Source of the DNA: an uncultured Eubacteriales bacterium
GTDB taxonomy: Bacteria; Bacillota; Clostridia; Christensenellales; CAG-1252
Length of the DNA: 58,514 bases
NCBI GenBank assembly: GCA_902797685.1
Contig: CADBTQ010000079.1
Location: 1 to 58,514 of the forward strand
Reading direction: 5' to 3'
Shown here: piece by piece, positions 48,782 through 58,433 of the stretch
How positions within the stretch are numbered: position 1 is the stretch's first letter
How the letters are laid out: the number at the start of each line of letters is the position of its first letter
Notes under the pieces: model-generated
Database searches by the model: none
What the model saw: only the letters and a program-made list of their open reading frames with translations
What the model was told of the DNA's origin: nothing
Translations under genes and position numbers: made by a program

Positions 48782-49480
48782 TCACCATCCCTTTTGTAGG
48801 GTCGCGCCGCTTTCGTCTCTCTCCATCGCTTCGATCACTACGTCCGCCGCGTCGGCGGGGGTAAGCGGGTACATGGCGGGGTTTTGGACGAAAAAGTCCG
48901 CCCTCTCCTTTGGGCTGAACCGTGCGTTCATGGGGGTGTCTACCCACCCCAAGGACGCCACGTTGATCTTGACTTGAGGGTACTCTTTGGCTAGCGATCT
49001 GCTCAACGCTTCCAACCCGCCTTTGGACGCTGAGTAAGCCGCTTCGCAACTGGCGCCCAAGCTTCCCCACATACTGGAGACGTTGACGATCACGCCCCCC
49101 TCGCGCATGGCGGGCAACACCGCTTTGCAGGCGACGAACGCACCCGTCAAATTGACGGAGATCACCTCGTTCCACTCCTCGATACTCGTCTCCTCAAGGG
49201 GTTTGACCAACGAGACGGCGGCGTTGTTGACGAGTACGCCGATCCTACCCATCGTGCGGGACAAATCCTCGATCTGCGCTTGCAAAAGGTGCGGATCCTG
49301 TAGATCCAATTTGATCGCCACCGCCCAAACGCCGAAGCGCTCGCCAAGCTCCTCGGCAAGACGAACGGCTTGCTCTCTGTGGCGATGATACCCCAACGCC
49401 AACTTGTACCCTTTTTGCGCCAAACGGACGGCGATCTCTTTGCCGATAGCGCCCGAAGCGCCCGTGATCAGTGCGACCAT
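48782..49480 (-). CDS. SDR family oxidoreductase
   Basis: A 232-aa short-chain dehydrogenase/reductase. The nucleotide-binding TGASGAIG is near residue 6, NNAAVS near 84, catalytic Ser in NVSSMWGS and the YSASK motif (Tyr/Lys) near 147. It is FabG-like in length, but the operon gives no pathway, so the substrate is unknown. The ATG follows AGGTGGAGT. Confidence 0.88.
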   Translation of the reverse strand: MVALITGASGAIGKEIAVRLAQKGYKLALGYHRHREQAVRLAEELGERFGVWAVAIKLDLQDPHLLQAQIEDLSRTMGRIGVLVNNAAVSLVKPLEETSIEEWNEVISVNLTGAFVACKAVLPAMREGGVIVNVSSMWGSLGASCEAAYSASKGGLEALSRSLAKEYPQVKINVASLGWVDTPMNARFSPKERADFFVQNPAMYPLTPADAADVVIEAMERDESGATLQKGW

Positions 49481-49590
49481 ACTCCACCTCTTTTTGCGTG
49501 TTACACGGCTATTGTATCACCCATTCCCCTCTCCCGTCAACGGCGCGTTGCCAACATTTGGAAGGGGCTTCGCGCCCTCTTGAACGGGAC

Positions 49591-49706
49591 TTTTCCACCG
49601 ATTTTTCCACCCAAAACCACTTATCCACCCCCGTTTGTGGATAAAATGTGGATATTTTCGGCGATTTTGGGGCGTTTTGCTGACCTTTTTGTACACTTGT
49701 GGAAAA
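49591..49706. other. oriC cluster 1: DnaA boxes upstream of the dnaA operon
   Basis: Six DnaA-box-like sequences (TTATCCACA consensus): 49591-49599, 49603-49611, 49621-49629, 49636-49644 (perfect, minus strand), 49647-49655 and 49698-49706. They lie in about 115 bp just upstream of the promoter for the large gene that precedes dnaA. A typical origin subregion, probably also regulating that promoter. Confidence 0.8.
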
Positions 49707-49721
49707 CTTGCCGCCCGACCC

Positions 49722-49751
49722 TTGCAACTTTGCGCGCGTGTGTGATATAAT
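49722..49751 (+). promoter_or_regulatory. Promoter downstream of oriC cluster 1
   Basis: TTGCAA (49722-49727), 18 bp, TATAAT (49746-49751). It directs transcription into the 1,891-aa gene and possibly dnaA; the adjacent DnaA boxes suggest control by DnaA. Confidence 0.6.
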
Positions 49752-49843
49752 GTAAGGGATTATAGACGCGCATACGCATACGTGCGCGCTTCGGGCGCAA
49801 GCCCCACGATATCAAAAGAGCCGTCGGCTCGAGGAGTTAGATT

Positions 49844-52800
49844 ATGAACAAAGCCGTACAACAATCCGAAGGAGCAAGTCCCAAAAAGAGGAGTAAGTGC
49901 CTGACTTGCTGTATTGTCTGTTTGGTCGTACTGGTCGTATTGACTGCCGCTGTCATCGCAGGCAGCGCCATCGCATTCAACAAATTCGTGTCCCCCATGA
50001 TCGGGGGCGTCAAGTTCGGCGCGGCACTCAGCCTGTTGTCGGGCACTTTGCATTCCAAGGAGAGCAAGATCGTCACCGATCCTTACGACGAGCAGGACTT
50101 GGACGATCTGTACGCCTCGCTCAACACCGCGACCTATCAGACCGTCAAATCGGACACCGAGTTGGAGCAAGAGTACAACGCCCTCTCCCAAGAGGAGCAG
50201 GCGAAGATCTCTTTGACCGAGTACAAGGAGCAAAACCGCTACACCATCACCGTCGCCAAGTTGATGGACGCTTTGGACGTGGACGAATTGATCAACGGCG
50301 AGCAAAAAGAGGAGCAACCATCTCAAGACGAGGAGACCGCCACCGCCGAGGACGTGGAAGAGGGACAAGAGCAACAGACCGACAACAAGGATAGCGAAAT
50401 GCTCAACAAGTTGCTCGGGGAACTCCACTTCGATTTCAGTCCCCTCAAACGGTATAACTACCTCTCGGAACAAGAGGACGAGGCGTACACCACCTTTAAG
50501 ATCACAGGCAATCAGATCGCCGCTTTGGTGGGCGAAGTCATGCGCCAAGTGCTCAAAAAGATGGATATCGCAAAAATGGCGGGCGACTTCGGCAAAAATA
50601 TCGACTTTAGCAATTTCGATCTGACCAAATACGTCGGCATCCCTCAAGTGCTGTTTGCCTACACCGGGCAAAAACCCGCCGAGGGAGCGAGCGACGAGGA
50701 GATCGAGGCGTACCGCAAGAGCGTGTGCGTGACCGCCACCGTCAAGATGGACTTTAAGGGTCTGCTCAAGACGGACGAGATCGCCGCGATGGTCAAGGGC
50801 GTGGCGATGGATACCGTCGGCAACGAGTTCGTGGGCAACTTGGCGCTGGGTGCGCTCAAGACCTTTTTGCCCAAGCGCCTGTTTGTGACCGCCTCCATCT
50901 ATCCTTTGGACGAACAAAAGGATATGGTGGTCAAGATCAACAACTATTCGGACAAAAACGCCGCCACGTTGGCGACCATTATCGACCACTTTGCGGTGGA
51001 AGAAGAGGACGGCACCAAAAAGGACGTGTTTGGCACGGGGGCCCAAGATCGCAGCATGATGGGTCAACTCAACGCCTACGTCGTCAAGTCTTTGCAAGGG
51101 ATCGACGACACGGTGCCTTTGGAGTTTGTGGACAGCGACACGGGCGCGCAACTGAGACTGGCGCACATTCAGATGCTGCTGTCTTTGATGAAGTTGTACA
51201 ATCCCGAAGATTTGGAACACAGCGTCACTCCGCACATGTTCCTCACCACGTTGCGCTGTCTTATCGACGAAGCCGAGGCGGTCAAGGTGCAAGCCGATCT
51301 CGCCCCCTTCTATAGCGAATTGGAAGCCAAGTACGGCATCGACAGCGCTTATTGGGAAGATCATTCCTTGCTCGATACGTCCACCATGGACGACCTCGTC
51401 AATCAGATCGACGTCAATCAAGTGGACTTCGATACCAACGAAAGGATGAAAGTGTCCGTCTATCAAGACCAACTCACCACTTTGATCGCCGACGCATTGA
51501 GCAAAGGTTTGCTTACCGGCGACTCCGCCGCGGCGGAAGAGGAAGGGGCGGAAGAGGACAAAAACGAATTGTTGTCCCACCTGTCCTTCGACAGTTTGGT
51601 CATCTCCGAGGTGCTCAAGACCGCCGATCATACCGACTATTGTCTAAGTGCCAACGCTTCGATCGACTTGGCGGGGTTGCTCGGCGAATATATCAAAGAG
51701 GAATCCGCCATCGTCAACTCGCTGACCGAAGCGTTGCCCAAGGCGTTGTGCTTTGGTCTCAACGTGTACGTGCGCGATACCTTGGACGAGGAAGGCAACG
51801 TACAACACGCGGTGGGCGCTATCGAAGTATCGAGCGATCGTTTCGTCAACGAGACGGGTATCACCATCAACAAGTTCAATGAGGAATACACCGACAAGGT
51901 GCTCCATACCATCGCTTTGATGATCTCCACTTTGGGCGGCTCGGACGACTTCAACGTGGATAGCGTGTCCTCTATGATCGAGGACGCTTTCCGTCAAGTG
52001 TTTGACGCCATCGAGGACAACCTCTACTGCTCCATCAACATCGGCGAAGACGACGTGGACGGGGCGAAAAAGGGCAAATTGCTCCTGCCTTCCCTCTACG
52101 AGATCGTGAGAGGGTTGAGCATCAAGCAAGTCAACGAAAGCGACACCCTCTCCATGGCCGACGTGTTGTCCTTGGGAGAGATCCGCGAGGTCTTCCGCAC
52201 CCTCTACAACTACAAGGGCGAACCCGCCGCATACCAACAGGGCGCGGCGGACGACTTCCTCGACGACATCAAAGTCAAATACTATCTCACCGAGGATTGG
52301 ACCATCGACGACGTGATGAACGGCAACGTGGCGGACAAACTCTCCGCCGACTCCATCGACTTCGGCTCGATGTACGCCGACCACACCGCGGTGGGTTCTC
52401 TCAACGTGCCTTTGTCCGGGGACGCTTTGGCGGATCTGATCAAGCAAAGCGGCAAGTTGGACGACTTGGATATGGGCGGCGACGAGGACAGCGTGATCAA
52501 AGGGATAGAGGTCGTCAACTGCTCGTACACACTCCTAAACGGCGGGCTGTACCTCAACTTCGTGTGCCAAGCCAGCATGCAAGCCGAAGAGAGCGCGGCG
52601 GCGGAAGACAAGGACGGATTCGACTTCGGTAAACTGTTGCCCAACAAGATCTTCGTCACGGGCAGCACCCTCATCAACAACCAAGCGGGCTACCACGTGG
52701 ACGGGGTGGAAGACGATCTGCCTTCCCGCTTCGATTCGAGCGTGATGCTCAACGAAAGCGCCGAAGTGGTGACCTATATCAGCAAACTGCTCAAAGTCTT

Positions 52801-55519
52801 CGGCAACTCGTCCATCGATACGGACAGTTTTGCGGGAAACATCGCCACCTCGATGGAAAACACTTTCTCGGGCATAGAGAGCAACATCAACTTGGTGTAC
52901 GGCACGACCGAAGGGAAGGAATTGTCCCTAGCTAATATCTACAACACCATCAACAAGCGTTCGCACGACGGGGACGACTCTTACAACCTATTGACCCCCG
53001 CCCAAAAAGCCGCTGACGACCAACGCTTGGCGGATCTGATGCGGGAAGTGGGACGCAATCCCCAAGCCACTTACAAAACGGGCGACGACAGCGATATCAT
53101 CGCCACTTTGGACGTGGATAGCTTCGATACCGCCAACGTCTATTCCCACGCGGACGAGACCGCATTCTTTAACGACGTCAACCGTAACTACTACGTGGAC
53201 GACGACAAAAAGATCACCGCCGACAAGATCAACGATCCCACCTTCTCCATCGGCAACGACGTGGTGGACTTTCGCAAGATCTACGGCGACACCCGCGCGT
53301 ACAGCGAATTGGTCACCGTCGTGACCGAAAAGAGGTTTGCCGCCTTGTCCAACAGTCTTTACAAAGACGGTATCACCGTAGACAACATGGGTACGGCGAC
53401 CATCTTGCAAGTGAATATCACTCCCACCTTGCTGCAACTGTTGATCCAAGTGCACAACACCCAAGAAAACGACACGGGCAAGATCATGCCCGCTTATCTC
53501 TACGTGACCAGCGTGACTTCCTTGGTCGATGGAGACGACTACCTTACGACTTGCGCTATCAACGATCTCGGCAAAGCGGATACCGACGAGTTTATCGACC
53601 GTCTCAATTTGCTCAAACACGCCTTCGAGTTCGATTTCGATATCGATACCGATACCATCAGTAAGCCCATCCAAGACAGCGTAAGAGAGTTGTTTAACGA
53701 CAAGATCAACACGTTCGGCTCTATCGAAATACTGGACGGCTCCATCAATCTGCCCACCATGTTCCGCTTTTTGGTGGACGGCTCGTACGCGGATAAGGAA
53801 GTGCGCGACACCTACGTGATGTACGACGTCAACGAAGAGGGTCTGTATATCGACAAAGACGGCAACGTGGTAGGCGAGAGCGAGAGAGTAAGACTCGACC
53901 CCGAGACCTTGATGAACCGTATGCGCGAGTTCGGCCGCGCCGACTCGGATGCGTATGCCTTGACTCACGACTACGCCGCCAATATCTACGTGTGGGACGA
54001 TCATCGCCCCTCGACCACCAACGGCAAATACAACACCAACCTCATCTCGTCCGACGAAGAGACCGCCTTCTATCAACGCTTGCAAGGGTACTACTTCTTC
54101 AAAAACACCCCCGACCAAACTTGGTTTGACGGCAGCAGCAATATGTTCGACGACCTCACGGGCAGCAAACTCAAAGAGACCTTCAACCTGTACGGCTCGA
54201 CGGTATCGCTACCCTATGACGACGACTATATCGGACTTGCCGAGCAGAGCGTCCTCAACACCCATATCGCCAACGGTTTGTACAACTACCGCAACAACCA
54301 ATACGGGGTCAATCTCAAGGACAGCGCCATGGGTTCTTTGGTCAACTCGCAGGGCGTGATGAACAAGGAAGGCAACCTCTCAGACGCGGTCGAGCGCATG
54401 GACATCACCGCGTTTAGTATCAAGAACGTGTCCGGCACCACCTTGACCATCGAGATCACCACCAAGGTCACCAGCAAGAGCGAAGGAAGCGCCGCAGGCT
54501 CCATGCCCACCGAGTTCTACATCACCACCGTTACTACCCGCGACAGCGCGGTGACGGGGGACGGCAGGTATCACACCACCGTTTCTCTTAACGGTATGCA
54601 ACCTTCGGACGTCAAGCGTTTGCTCAAAAATATCGACGTACTGCAAAGCTTTGACATCAGCAGCCAGTTGGATATGGATAAGATATCCAAAAACGTCGAG
54701 GACGCCCTCAAAGAGTTGTTGGACGACAAGTTGGAAAAATACGTCGACCACTACGAGGACGGCGGTATGCAATTCCACTCGGTGTACTATCATATCGTGG
54801 AGAATCTGACCATCGACTCTTCCAAGTACGCTTACTCGCACCAAATCGCCGAATTGGACGTGCAACAAATGATGGTCAAACTGCACACGCCCGTATCCGC
54901 ATTGACTTCTAATCCCCAAGGCGGAGAGGTGATCCACGACGGACTCAACGTCACCATGACCGACCGTGCGTTCGGCGCTAAGGTGTCCAATTTGATCGAA
55001 GCGGATATCGACGTCAAAGACTACGTGGACGTCAAACAATCCGTCTTCTTTACGGGGACCAAAGCCACCCGCGGTTGGGACGACGATATGTGGGATACTT
55101 GGCAGAATATCATCGCCTCGCGCAAAGACGACTTCGCCTTCGCCACGGGCAAAAACTATATCACCGTGACCTCTATGGTCACCTTTAGCGCCACCTCGTC
55201 CGTGTCCTTCCTGCCCGACTACGAGGGCGATCCCACCAAGCAGTACGTGTACGCCACCGTCGTGATCGACTCGGATAAGGCGTTGGGGACCGACCCGTTG
55301 GTCTTCGACGACTTTGCCGTCAACGACCTGACCGAGAGGGAGCAACAACTACTGATGGCGTCCGTCACCTTCAACGACAGCAAGTTGACGACCGCCAAGA
55401 CCAAGATGGTCGAAAAGATCAACGAATTGTTTGCGGCGTACGCCCTGTTCGATATCACCTATTCGCAAGGCACGCAAAGCGACGAGTATATCGGCAAGTT
55501 TGTCGCATCTACGCATTAA
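49844..55519 (+). CDS. Giant membrane-anchored repeat protein, 1,891 aa
   Basis: A 1,891-aa protein of unknown family. After a basic, Cys-containing start (KKRSKCLTC) there is one membrane helix (about 22-46), then a very long acidic extracytoplasmic region. It seems to consist of about five or six diverged units of 250-300 residues. Each has a segment resembling LPKRLFVTASIYPLD, LPNKIFVTGSTL, MPAYLYVTSVTSL or MPTEFYITTVTTR, then a hydrophobic/acidic helical part with LLxD. No enzyme motif is visible. GAGGAG precedes the ATG. It ends 10 bp before dnaA, so dnaA may be co-transcribed with it. Confidence 0.75.
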   Translation: MNKAVQQSEGASPKKRSKCLTCCIVCLVVLVVLTAAVIAGSAIAFNKFVSPMIGGVKFGAALSLLSGTLHSKESKIVTDPYDEQDLDDLYASLNTATYQTVKSDTELEQEYNALSQEEQAKISLTEYKEQNRYTITVAKLMDALDVDELINGEQKEEQPSQDEETATAEDVEEGQEQQTDNKDSEMLNKLLGELHFDFSPLKRYNYLSEQEDEAYTTFKITGNQIAALVGEVMRQVLKKMDIAKMAGDFGKNIDFSNFDLTKYVGIPQVLFAYTGQKPAEGASDEEIEAYRKSVCVTATVKMDFKGLLKTDEIAAMVKGVAMDTVGNEFVGNLALGALKTFLPKRLFVTASIYPLDEQKDMVVKINNYSDKNAATLATIIDHFAVEEEDGTKKDVFGTGAQDRSMMGQLNAYVVKSLQGIDDTVPLEFVDSDTGAQLRLAHIQMLLSLMKLYNPEDLEHSVTPHMFLTTLRCLIDEAEAVKVQADLAPFYSELEAKYGIDSAYWEDHSLLDTSTMDDLVNQIDVNQVDFDTNERMKVSVYQDQLTTLIADALSKGLLTGDSAAAEEEGAEEDKNELLSHLSFDSLVISEVLKTADHTDYCLSANASIDLAGLLGEYIKEESAIVNSLTEALPKALCFGLNVYVRDTLDEEGNVQHAVGAIEVSSDRFVNETGITINKFNEEYTDKVLHTIALMISTLGGSDDFNVDSVSSMIEDAFRQVFDAIEDNLYCSINIGEDDVDGAKKGKLLLPSLYEIVRGLSIKQVNESDTLSMADVLSLGEIREVFRTLYNYKGEPAAYQQGAADDFLDDIKVKYYLTEDWTIDDVMNGNVADKLSADSIDFGSMYADHTAVGSLNVPLSGDALADLIKQSGKLDDLDMGGDEDSVIKGIEVVNCSYTLLNGGLYLNFVCQASMQAEESAAAEDKDGFDFGKLLPNKIFVTGSTLINNQAGYHVDGVEDDLPSRFDSSVMLNESAEVVTYISKLLKVFGNSSIDTDSFAGNIATSMENTFSGIESNINLVYGTTEGKELSLANIYNTINKRSHDGDDSYNLLTPAQKAADDQRLADLMREVGRNPQATYKTGDDSDIIATLDVDSFDTANVYSHADETAFFNDVNRNYYVDDDKKITADKINDPTFSIGNDVVDFRKIYGDTRAYSELVTVVTEKRFAALSNSLYKDGITVDNMGTATILQVNITPTLLQLLIQVHNTQENDTGKIMPAYLYVTSVTSLVDGDDYLTTCAINDLGKADTDEFIDRLNLLKHAFEFDFDIDTDTISKPIQDSVRELFNDKINTFGSIEILDGSINLPTMFRFLVDGSYADKEVRDTYVMYDVNEEGLYIDKDGNVVGESERVRLDPETLMNRMREFGRADSDAYALTHDYAANIYVWDDHRPSTTNGKYNTNLISSDEETAFYQRLQGYYFFKNTPDQTWFDGSSNMFDDLTGSKLKETFNLYGSTVSLPYDDDYIGLAEQSVLNTHIANGLYNYRNNQYGVNLKDSAMGSLVNSQGVMNKEGNLSDAVERMDITAFSIKNVSGTTLTIEITTKVTSKSEGSAAGSMPTEFYITTVTTRDSAVTGDGRYHTTVSLNGMQPSDVKRLLKNIDVLQSFDISSQLDMDKISKNVEDALKELLDDKLEKYVDHYEDGGMQFHSVYYHIVENLTIDSSKYAYSHQIAELDVQQMMVKLHTPVSALTSNPQGGEVIHDGLNVTMTDRAFGAKVSNLIEADIDVKDYVDVKQSVFFTGTKATRGWDDDMWDTWQNIIASRKDDFAFATGKNYITVTSMVTFSATSSVSFLPDYEGDPTKQYVYATVVIDSDKALGTDPLVFDDFAVNDLTEREQQLLMASVTFNDSKLTTAKTKMVEKINELFAAYALFDITYSQGTQSDEYIGKFVASTH

Positions 55520-55529
55520 GAGGCATACT

Positions 55530-56876
55530 ATGGATATCAATACGGCTTGGAACGACATATTGGATAAGATCATCTCCACCTCGTCGGTGTCGTCGGTGGC
55601 GTTTTCCATCTATTTTGAAAAACTGACCCCCTACGTGGAGCAAGGGCGCACTTTGATCTTGTCTACTCCCAAAGTTTCGGTCAAAAAAATGGTGGACGAA
55701 CACTATCGCCATATTATCTTGAAAGCCATCAAAGAGTCGGGAACTCCTTACGACGACTTCGGGGTGATATTGGAGAGCGAGATCAAGGAGTTCAGCCGCG
55801 AAAACTTGGCGACTCCCCAAGAGAGGCAGGACAGCGGCAATTTGTCCTTTATTCCCGAATACACCTTCGACAACTTCGTGGTGGGCGCCTACAACCGCAT
55901 CGCCTACGAAGCGTCCATGGCGGTGGTCGAAAACCCGGGCACCATGTACAACCCCATGTTCATCTATTCCCGTCCGGGACTGGGCAAAACGCACTTGCTC
56001 AACGCGGTGGGCAACGAGCTCAAAAAGACCCGTCCCGAACTCAAGGTGCTGTACATCACCGCCGAAAACTTTACCAACGACTACATCTTTTCCATCCGCA
56101 ACAGCAAAAATGCGGACGTGATGCAAAACTTCAACAACAAGTATCGTTCGCAAGACGTGTTGTTGATCGACGACGTGCAGTTTTTCGAAAAGGCGGAAAA
56201 GACGCAGGAAGCCTTGTTCCACATCTTCAACGACCTGTACGACCGCCACAAGCAGATCATTCTGTCTTCCGACCGTCCCGTCAAAAATCTGACCTTTTTG
56301 GAAGAGAGACTGGCGAGCCGCTTTGCCGCGGGTATCACGGTAGACATCGGCTTCCCCTCGCTGGAAGACCGTATCGCGATATTGCAAAAGAAGGCGCAAA
56401 ATCTCAAAATGAACGTATCCCAAGAGGTGCTGTACTACTTGGCGGACGCCGAGCGTAACAATATCCGTATTTTGGAAGGTATGCTCAAGACGGTGCATCT
56501 ATTCTCCAAACTCAACAAGCACGACGCCGACTCGGTGGCGTTTGCCAAAGAGGCGTTGAGGGATTCAGTCATCACCGCGGACGACAATATCACCGTGCAG
56601 ACGGTGGCGGACGTGTGCTGCAACTACTTCCACATCAAACCCGAGGACCTAACGGGCAAGCGGCGCAACAAAGAGTTCGTCGTCCCCCGCCAATACGCCA
56701 TGTATATCGTGACCTTGGTCCTGCCTTCCACTCCCCTTACCGCCATAGGCGAGTACTTCAACCGTGACCACTCCACCGTGATCTCGGCAAGGGACAAGAT
56801 CGGTAGAATGTACCAGACGGATAGCGAGACCAAACGCATCGTGGAAGACATCAAAAACCTGGTCCTCAACCAGTGA
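55530..56876 (+). CDS. dnaA: Chromosomal replication initiator DnaA
   Basis: A 448-aa DnaA. The AAA+ domain starts at YTFDNFVVGAYNRIAYEAS. The P-loop reads SRPGLGKTHLL near residue 147, where most DnaA proteins have GGVGLGKTHLL; the Lys and Thr are kept. Walker B LLIDDVQFF follows near 211. Domain IV has the DNA-binding signature RDHSTV and the upstream VPRQYAMYI basic loop. The ATG giving MDINTAWNDIL is chosen; upstream readings lie in the giant gene. It assembles on the two DnaA-box clusters. Confidence 0.95.
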   Translation: MDINTAWNDILDKIISTSSVSSVAFSIYFEKLTPYVEQGRTLILSTPKVSVKKMVDEHYRHIILKAIKESGTPYDDFGVILESEIKEFSRENLATPQERQDSGNLSFIPEYTFDNFVVGAYNRIAYEASMAVVENPGTMYNPMFIYSRPGLGKTHLLNAVGNELKKTRPELKVLYITAENFTNDYIFSIRNSKNADVMQNFNNKYRSQDVLLIDDVQFFEKAEKTQEALFHIFNDLYDRHKQIILSSDRPVKNLTFLEERLASRFAAGITVDIGFPSLEDRIAILQKKAQNLKMNVSQEVLYYLADAERNNIRILEGMLKTVHLFSKLNKHDADSVAFAKEALRDSVITADDNITVQTVADVCCNYFHIKPEDLTGKRRNKEFVVPRQYAMYIVTLVLPSTPLTAIGEYFNRDHSTVISARDKIGRMYQTDSETKRIVEDIKNLVLNQ

Positions 56877-56897
56877 TCGGCGCCCTTTTGGGGTAAC

Positions 56898-57100
56898 TGT
56901 GGAAAAGAGAGGAGTTGTCCACTCGGTATCCACCTTTGTTCCACAAAGTAGTCCACAATACCCACACCCGCAAATTGTGGTCGACGACGCCGTTCGACAC
57001 CAAAACCAACTAAATATGGGAGATGGGACAAGTTATACACTTTTCCACCCCCGTTATGACAAATCCTTACGATTTGACTGAACAAAATAAAAGATATAAA
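56898..57100. other. oriC cluster 2 between dnaA and dnaN
   Basis: Box-like sequences include 56898-56906 (minus), about 56937-56944 (TGTTCCACA-like), 57033-57041 (TTATACACT) and 57041-57049 (TTTTCCACC), with several weaker ones between. They are followed by an AT-rich stretch (57056-57100) that could be the unwinding site or the dnaN promoter (TTGACT 57074, TATAAA 57095, short 15-bp spacer). With cluster 1 this gives a bipartite origin. Confidence 0.7.
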
Positions 57101-57110
57101 GGAGCGAAGT

Positions 57111-58214
57111 ATGAAACTCAAATGCGACGGACTGGCACTATCCGAAGCCGTGCTCAAAGTCAGCAAGGCTATGCCCATCAAACGTAACAACAGTATATTG
57201 GAAGGGATCAAACTGCAAGCTAAAGACGGTTTTTTGACCCTGACCGCCACCGACTTGGAATTGTCCATCATCAAAAAGATCCCCGCCGAAGTGTCCATCG
57301 AGGGCGAGGTGTTGGTCATCGGTCGGTATTTTGCCGATTTCGTCAAGAGTTTGACCGACGACACTATCACCTTGGAATCCACCGGCGGACAAAATATCAC
57401 CATCAAATACGGGGATAACGAGGGCTTTATCAAGTGCATGGAAGTGGACGAGTATCCGTCCGTCGACCGCATCGACGAAAAGAGCGCCGTCGTGTTGGCG
57501 AAAGAGGACCTCAAAGACGCCATCAACAAAGTGGCGTTCGCCGCCTCGCAAGAGGACAGCCGCCCCATCCTTAAGGGCGTGTTGTTCGAGATCCAAAACG
57601 GTTTGCTTACCGCGGTGGCTTTGGATGGTTACAGGCTCGCTCTCTGCAAAAAACGCGTGATCAACGAGGTGGAAGACAGCAAAGTGATCATCCCCGCTCG
57701 TACCTTGACCGAGGTCTTGCGCGTGATCGACGAGGGAGAGGACGAAGTCAGATTGATCTTCGGCGAAGGCAAGTTGATGGTGGAGATCAACAATACCCAG
57801 TTGATCAGCCGTTTGATCGGCGGCGATTATATCAATTATCGCAACATCATTTCCACCGGCTTCGCCACCACCGCCGTGTTTAGCCGCGCGCAATTCGCGG
57901 ACAGTATCGGTCGTGCGTCCATCATCTCCCGCACCGACAAAAACAACACCATTCGCTTGGAAGTCAAGGAAGGGTTGATCATGATCGACTCCCGTTCGGA
58001 ATACGGCAACGTGCACGAGTCCATCGTCGCCGAGGTCGAAGGCAAGGACGTGGTGATCTCCTTCAACTGCAAGTATCTGCAAGACGTGCTGGGCGCGGTG
58101 GCGGACGAGTTTATCAAGATGAATATCAAGACGGGCAATTCTCCCTGTATTTTTGACCAAGTGGACGGCGAAGATTACCTGTTTTTGGTGTTGCCCATGC
58201 GTGCGGGCAACTAA
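57111..58214 (+). CDS. dnaN: DNA polymerase III sliding clamp (beta subunit)
   Basis: A 367-aa beta clamp of normal length, made of three similar domains. It begins MKLKCDGLALSEAVLKVSKAM and ends FLVLPMRAGN, close to the usual clamp C-terminus. DGYRLALCKK is the conserved domain 2 segment. AAGGAG precedes the ATG. It follows dnaA in the classic dnaA-dnaN order. Confidence 0.96.
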   Translation: MKLKCDGLALSEAVLKVSKAMPIKRNNSILEGIKLQAKDGFLTLTATDLELSIIKKIPAEVSIEGEVLVIGRYFADFVKSLTDDTITLESTGGQNITIKYGDNEGFIKCMEVDEYPSVDRIDEKSAVVLAKEDLKDAINKVAFAASQEDSRPILKGVLFEIQNGLLTAVALDGYRLALCKKRVINEVEDSKVIIPARTLTEVLRVIDEGEDEVRLIFGEGKLMVEINNTQLISRLIGGDYINYRNIISTGFATTAVFSRAQFADSIGRASIISRTDKNNTIRLEVKEGLIMIDSRSEYGNVHESIVAEVEGKDVVISFNCKYLQDVLGAVADEFIKMNIKTGNSPCIFDQVDGEDYLFLVLPMRAGN

Positions 58215-58223
58215 GGAGGGGGT

Positions 58224-58412
58224 ATGAAAGTCCAAATCGATCGAGATTCGTGCATTGGATGCGGTTTTTGCGCCAATACCTGTCCCAAGGTGTTTGCGGT
58301 GGAAGAAGGGGTGGAAAAAGCCTATATCAAGTGCGATCCCGCCCCCGAGGACGAGCCCAAGGTGGAAGACGCCATGGGCGGCTGTCCGGTGATGGCGATT
58401 TACGAAGAGTAA
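58224..58412 (+). CDS. Small [4Fe-4S] ferredoxin
   Basis: A 62-aa ferredoxin with CIGCGFCANTCPKVF and a distant GGCPVMAI, one [4Fe-4S] cluster. The rest is acidic. GGAGGGGG precedes the ATG; it lies 9 bp after dnaN, so it is probably co-transcribed with it, an unusual neighbour in a replication operon. Its role is general electron transfer; no dedicated partner is visible. Confidence 0.9.
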   Translation: MKVQIDRDSCIGCGFCANTCPKVFAVEEGVEKAYIKCDPAPEDEPKVEDAMGGCPVMAIYEE

Positions 58413-58433
58413 AAAAAGGCGACCCATCTGAAG

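Noticed and set aside
49760-51631. 623-aa minus-strand ORF
   Set aside because: Antisense to the giant plus-strand gene, no ribosome binding site, composition dominated by reverse-read codons.
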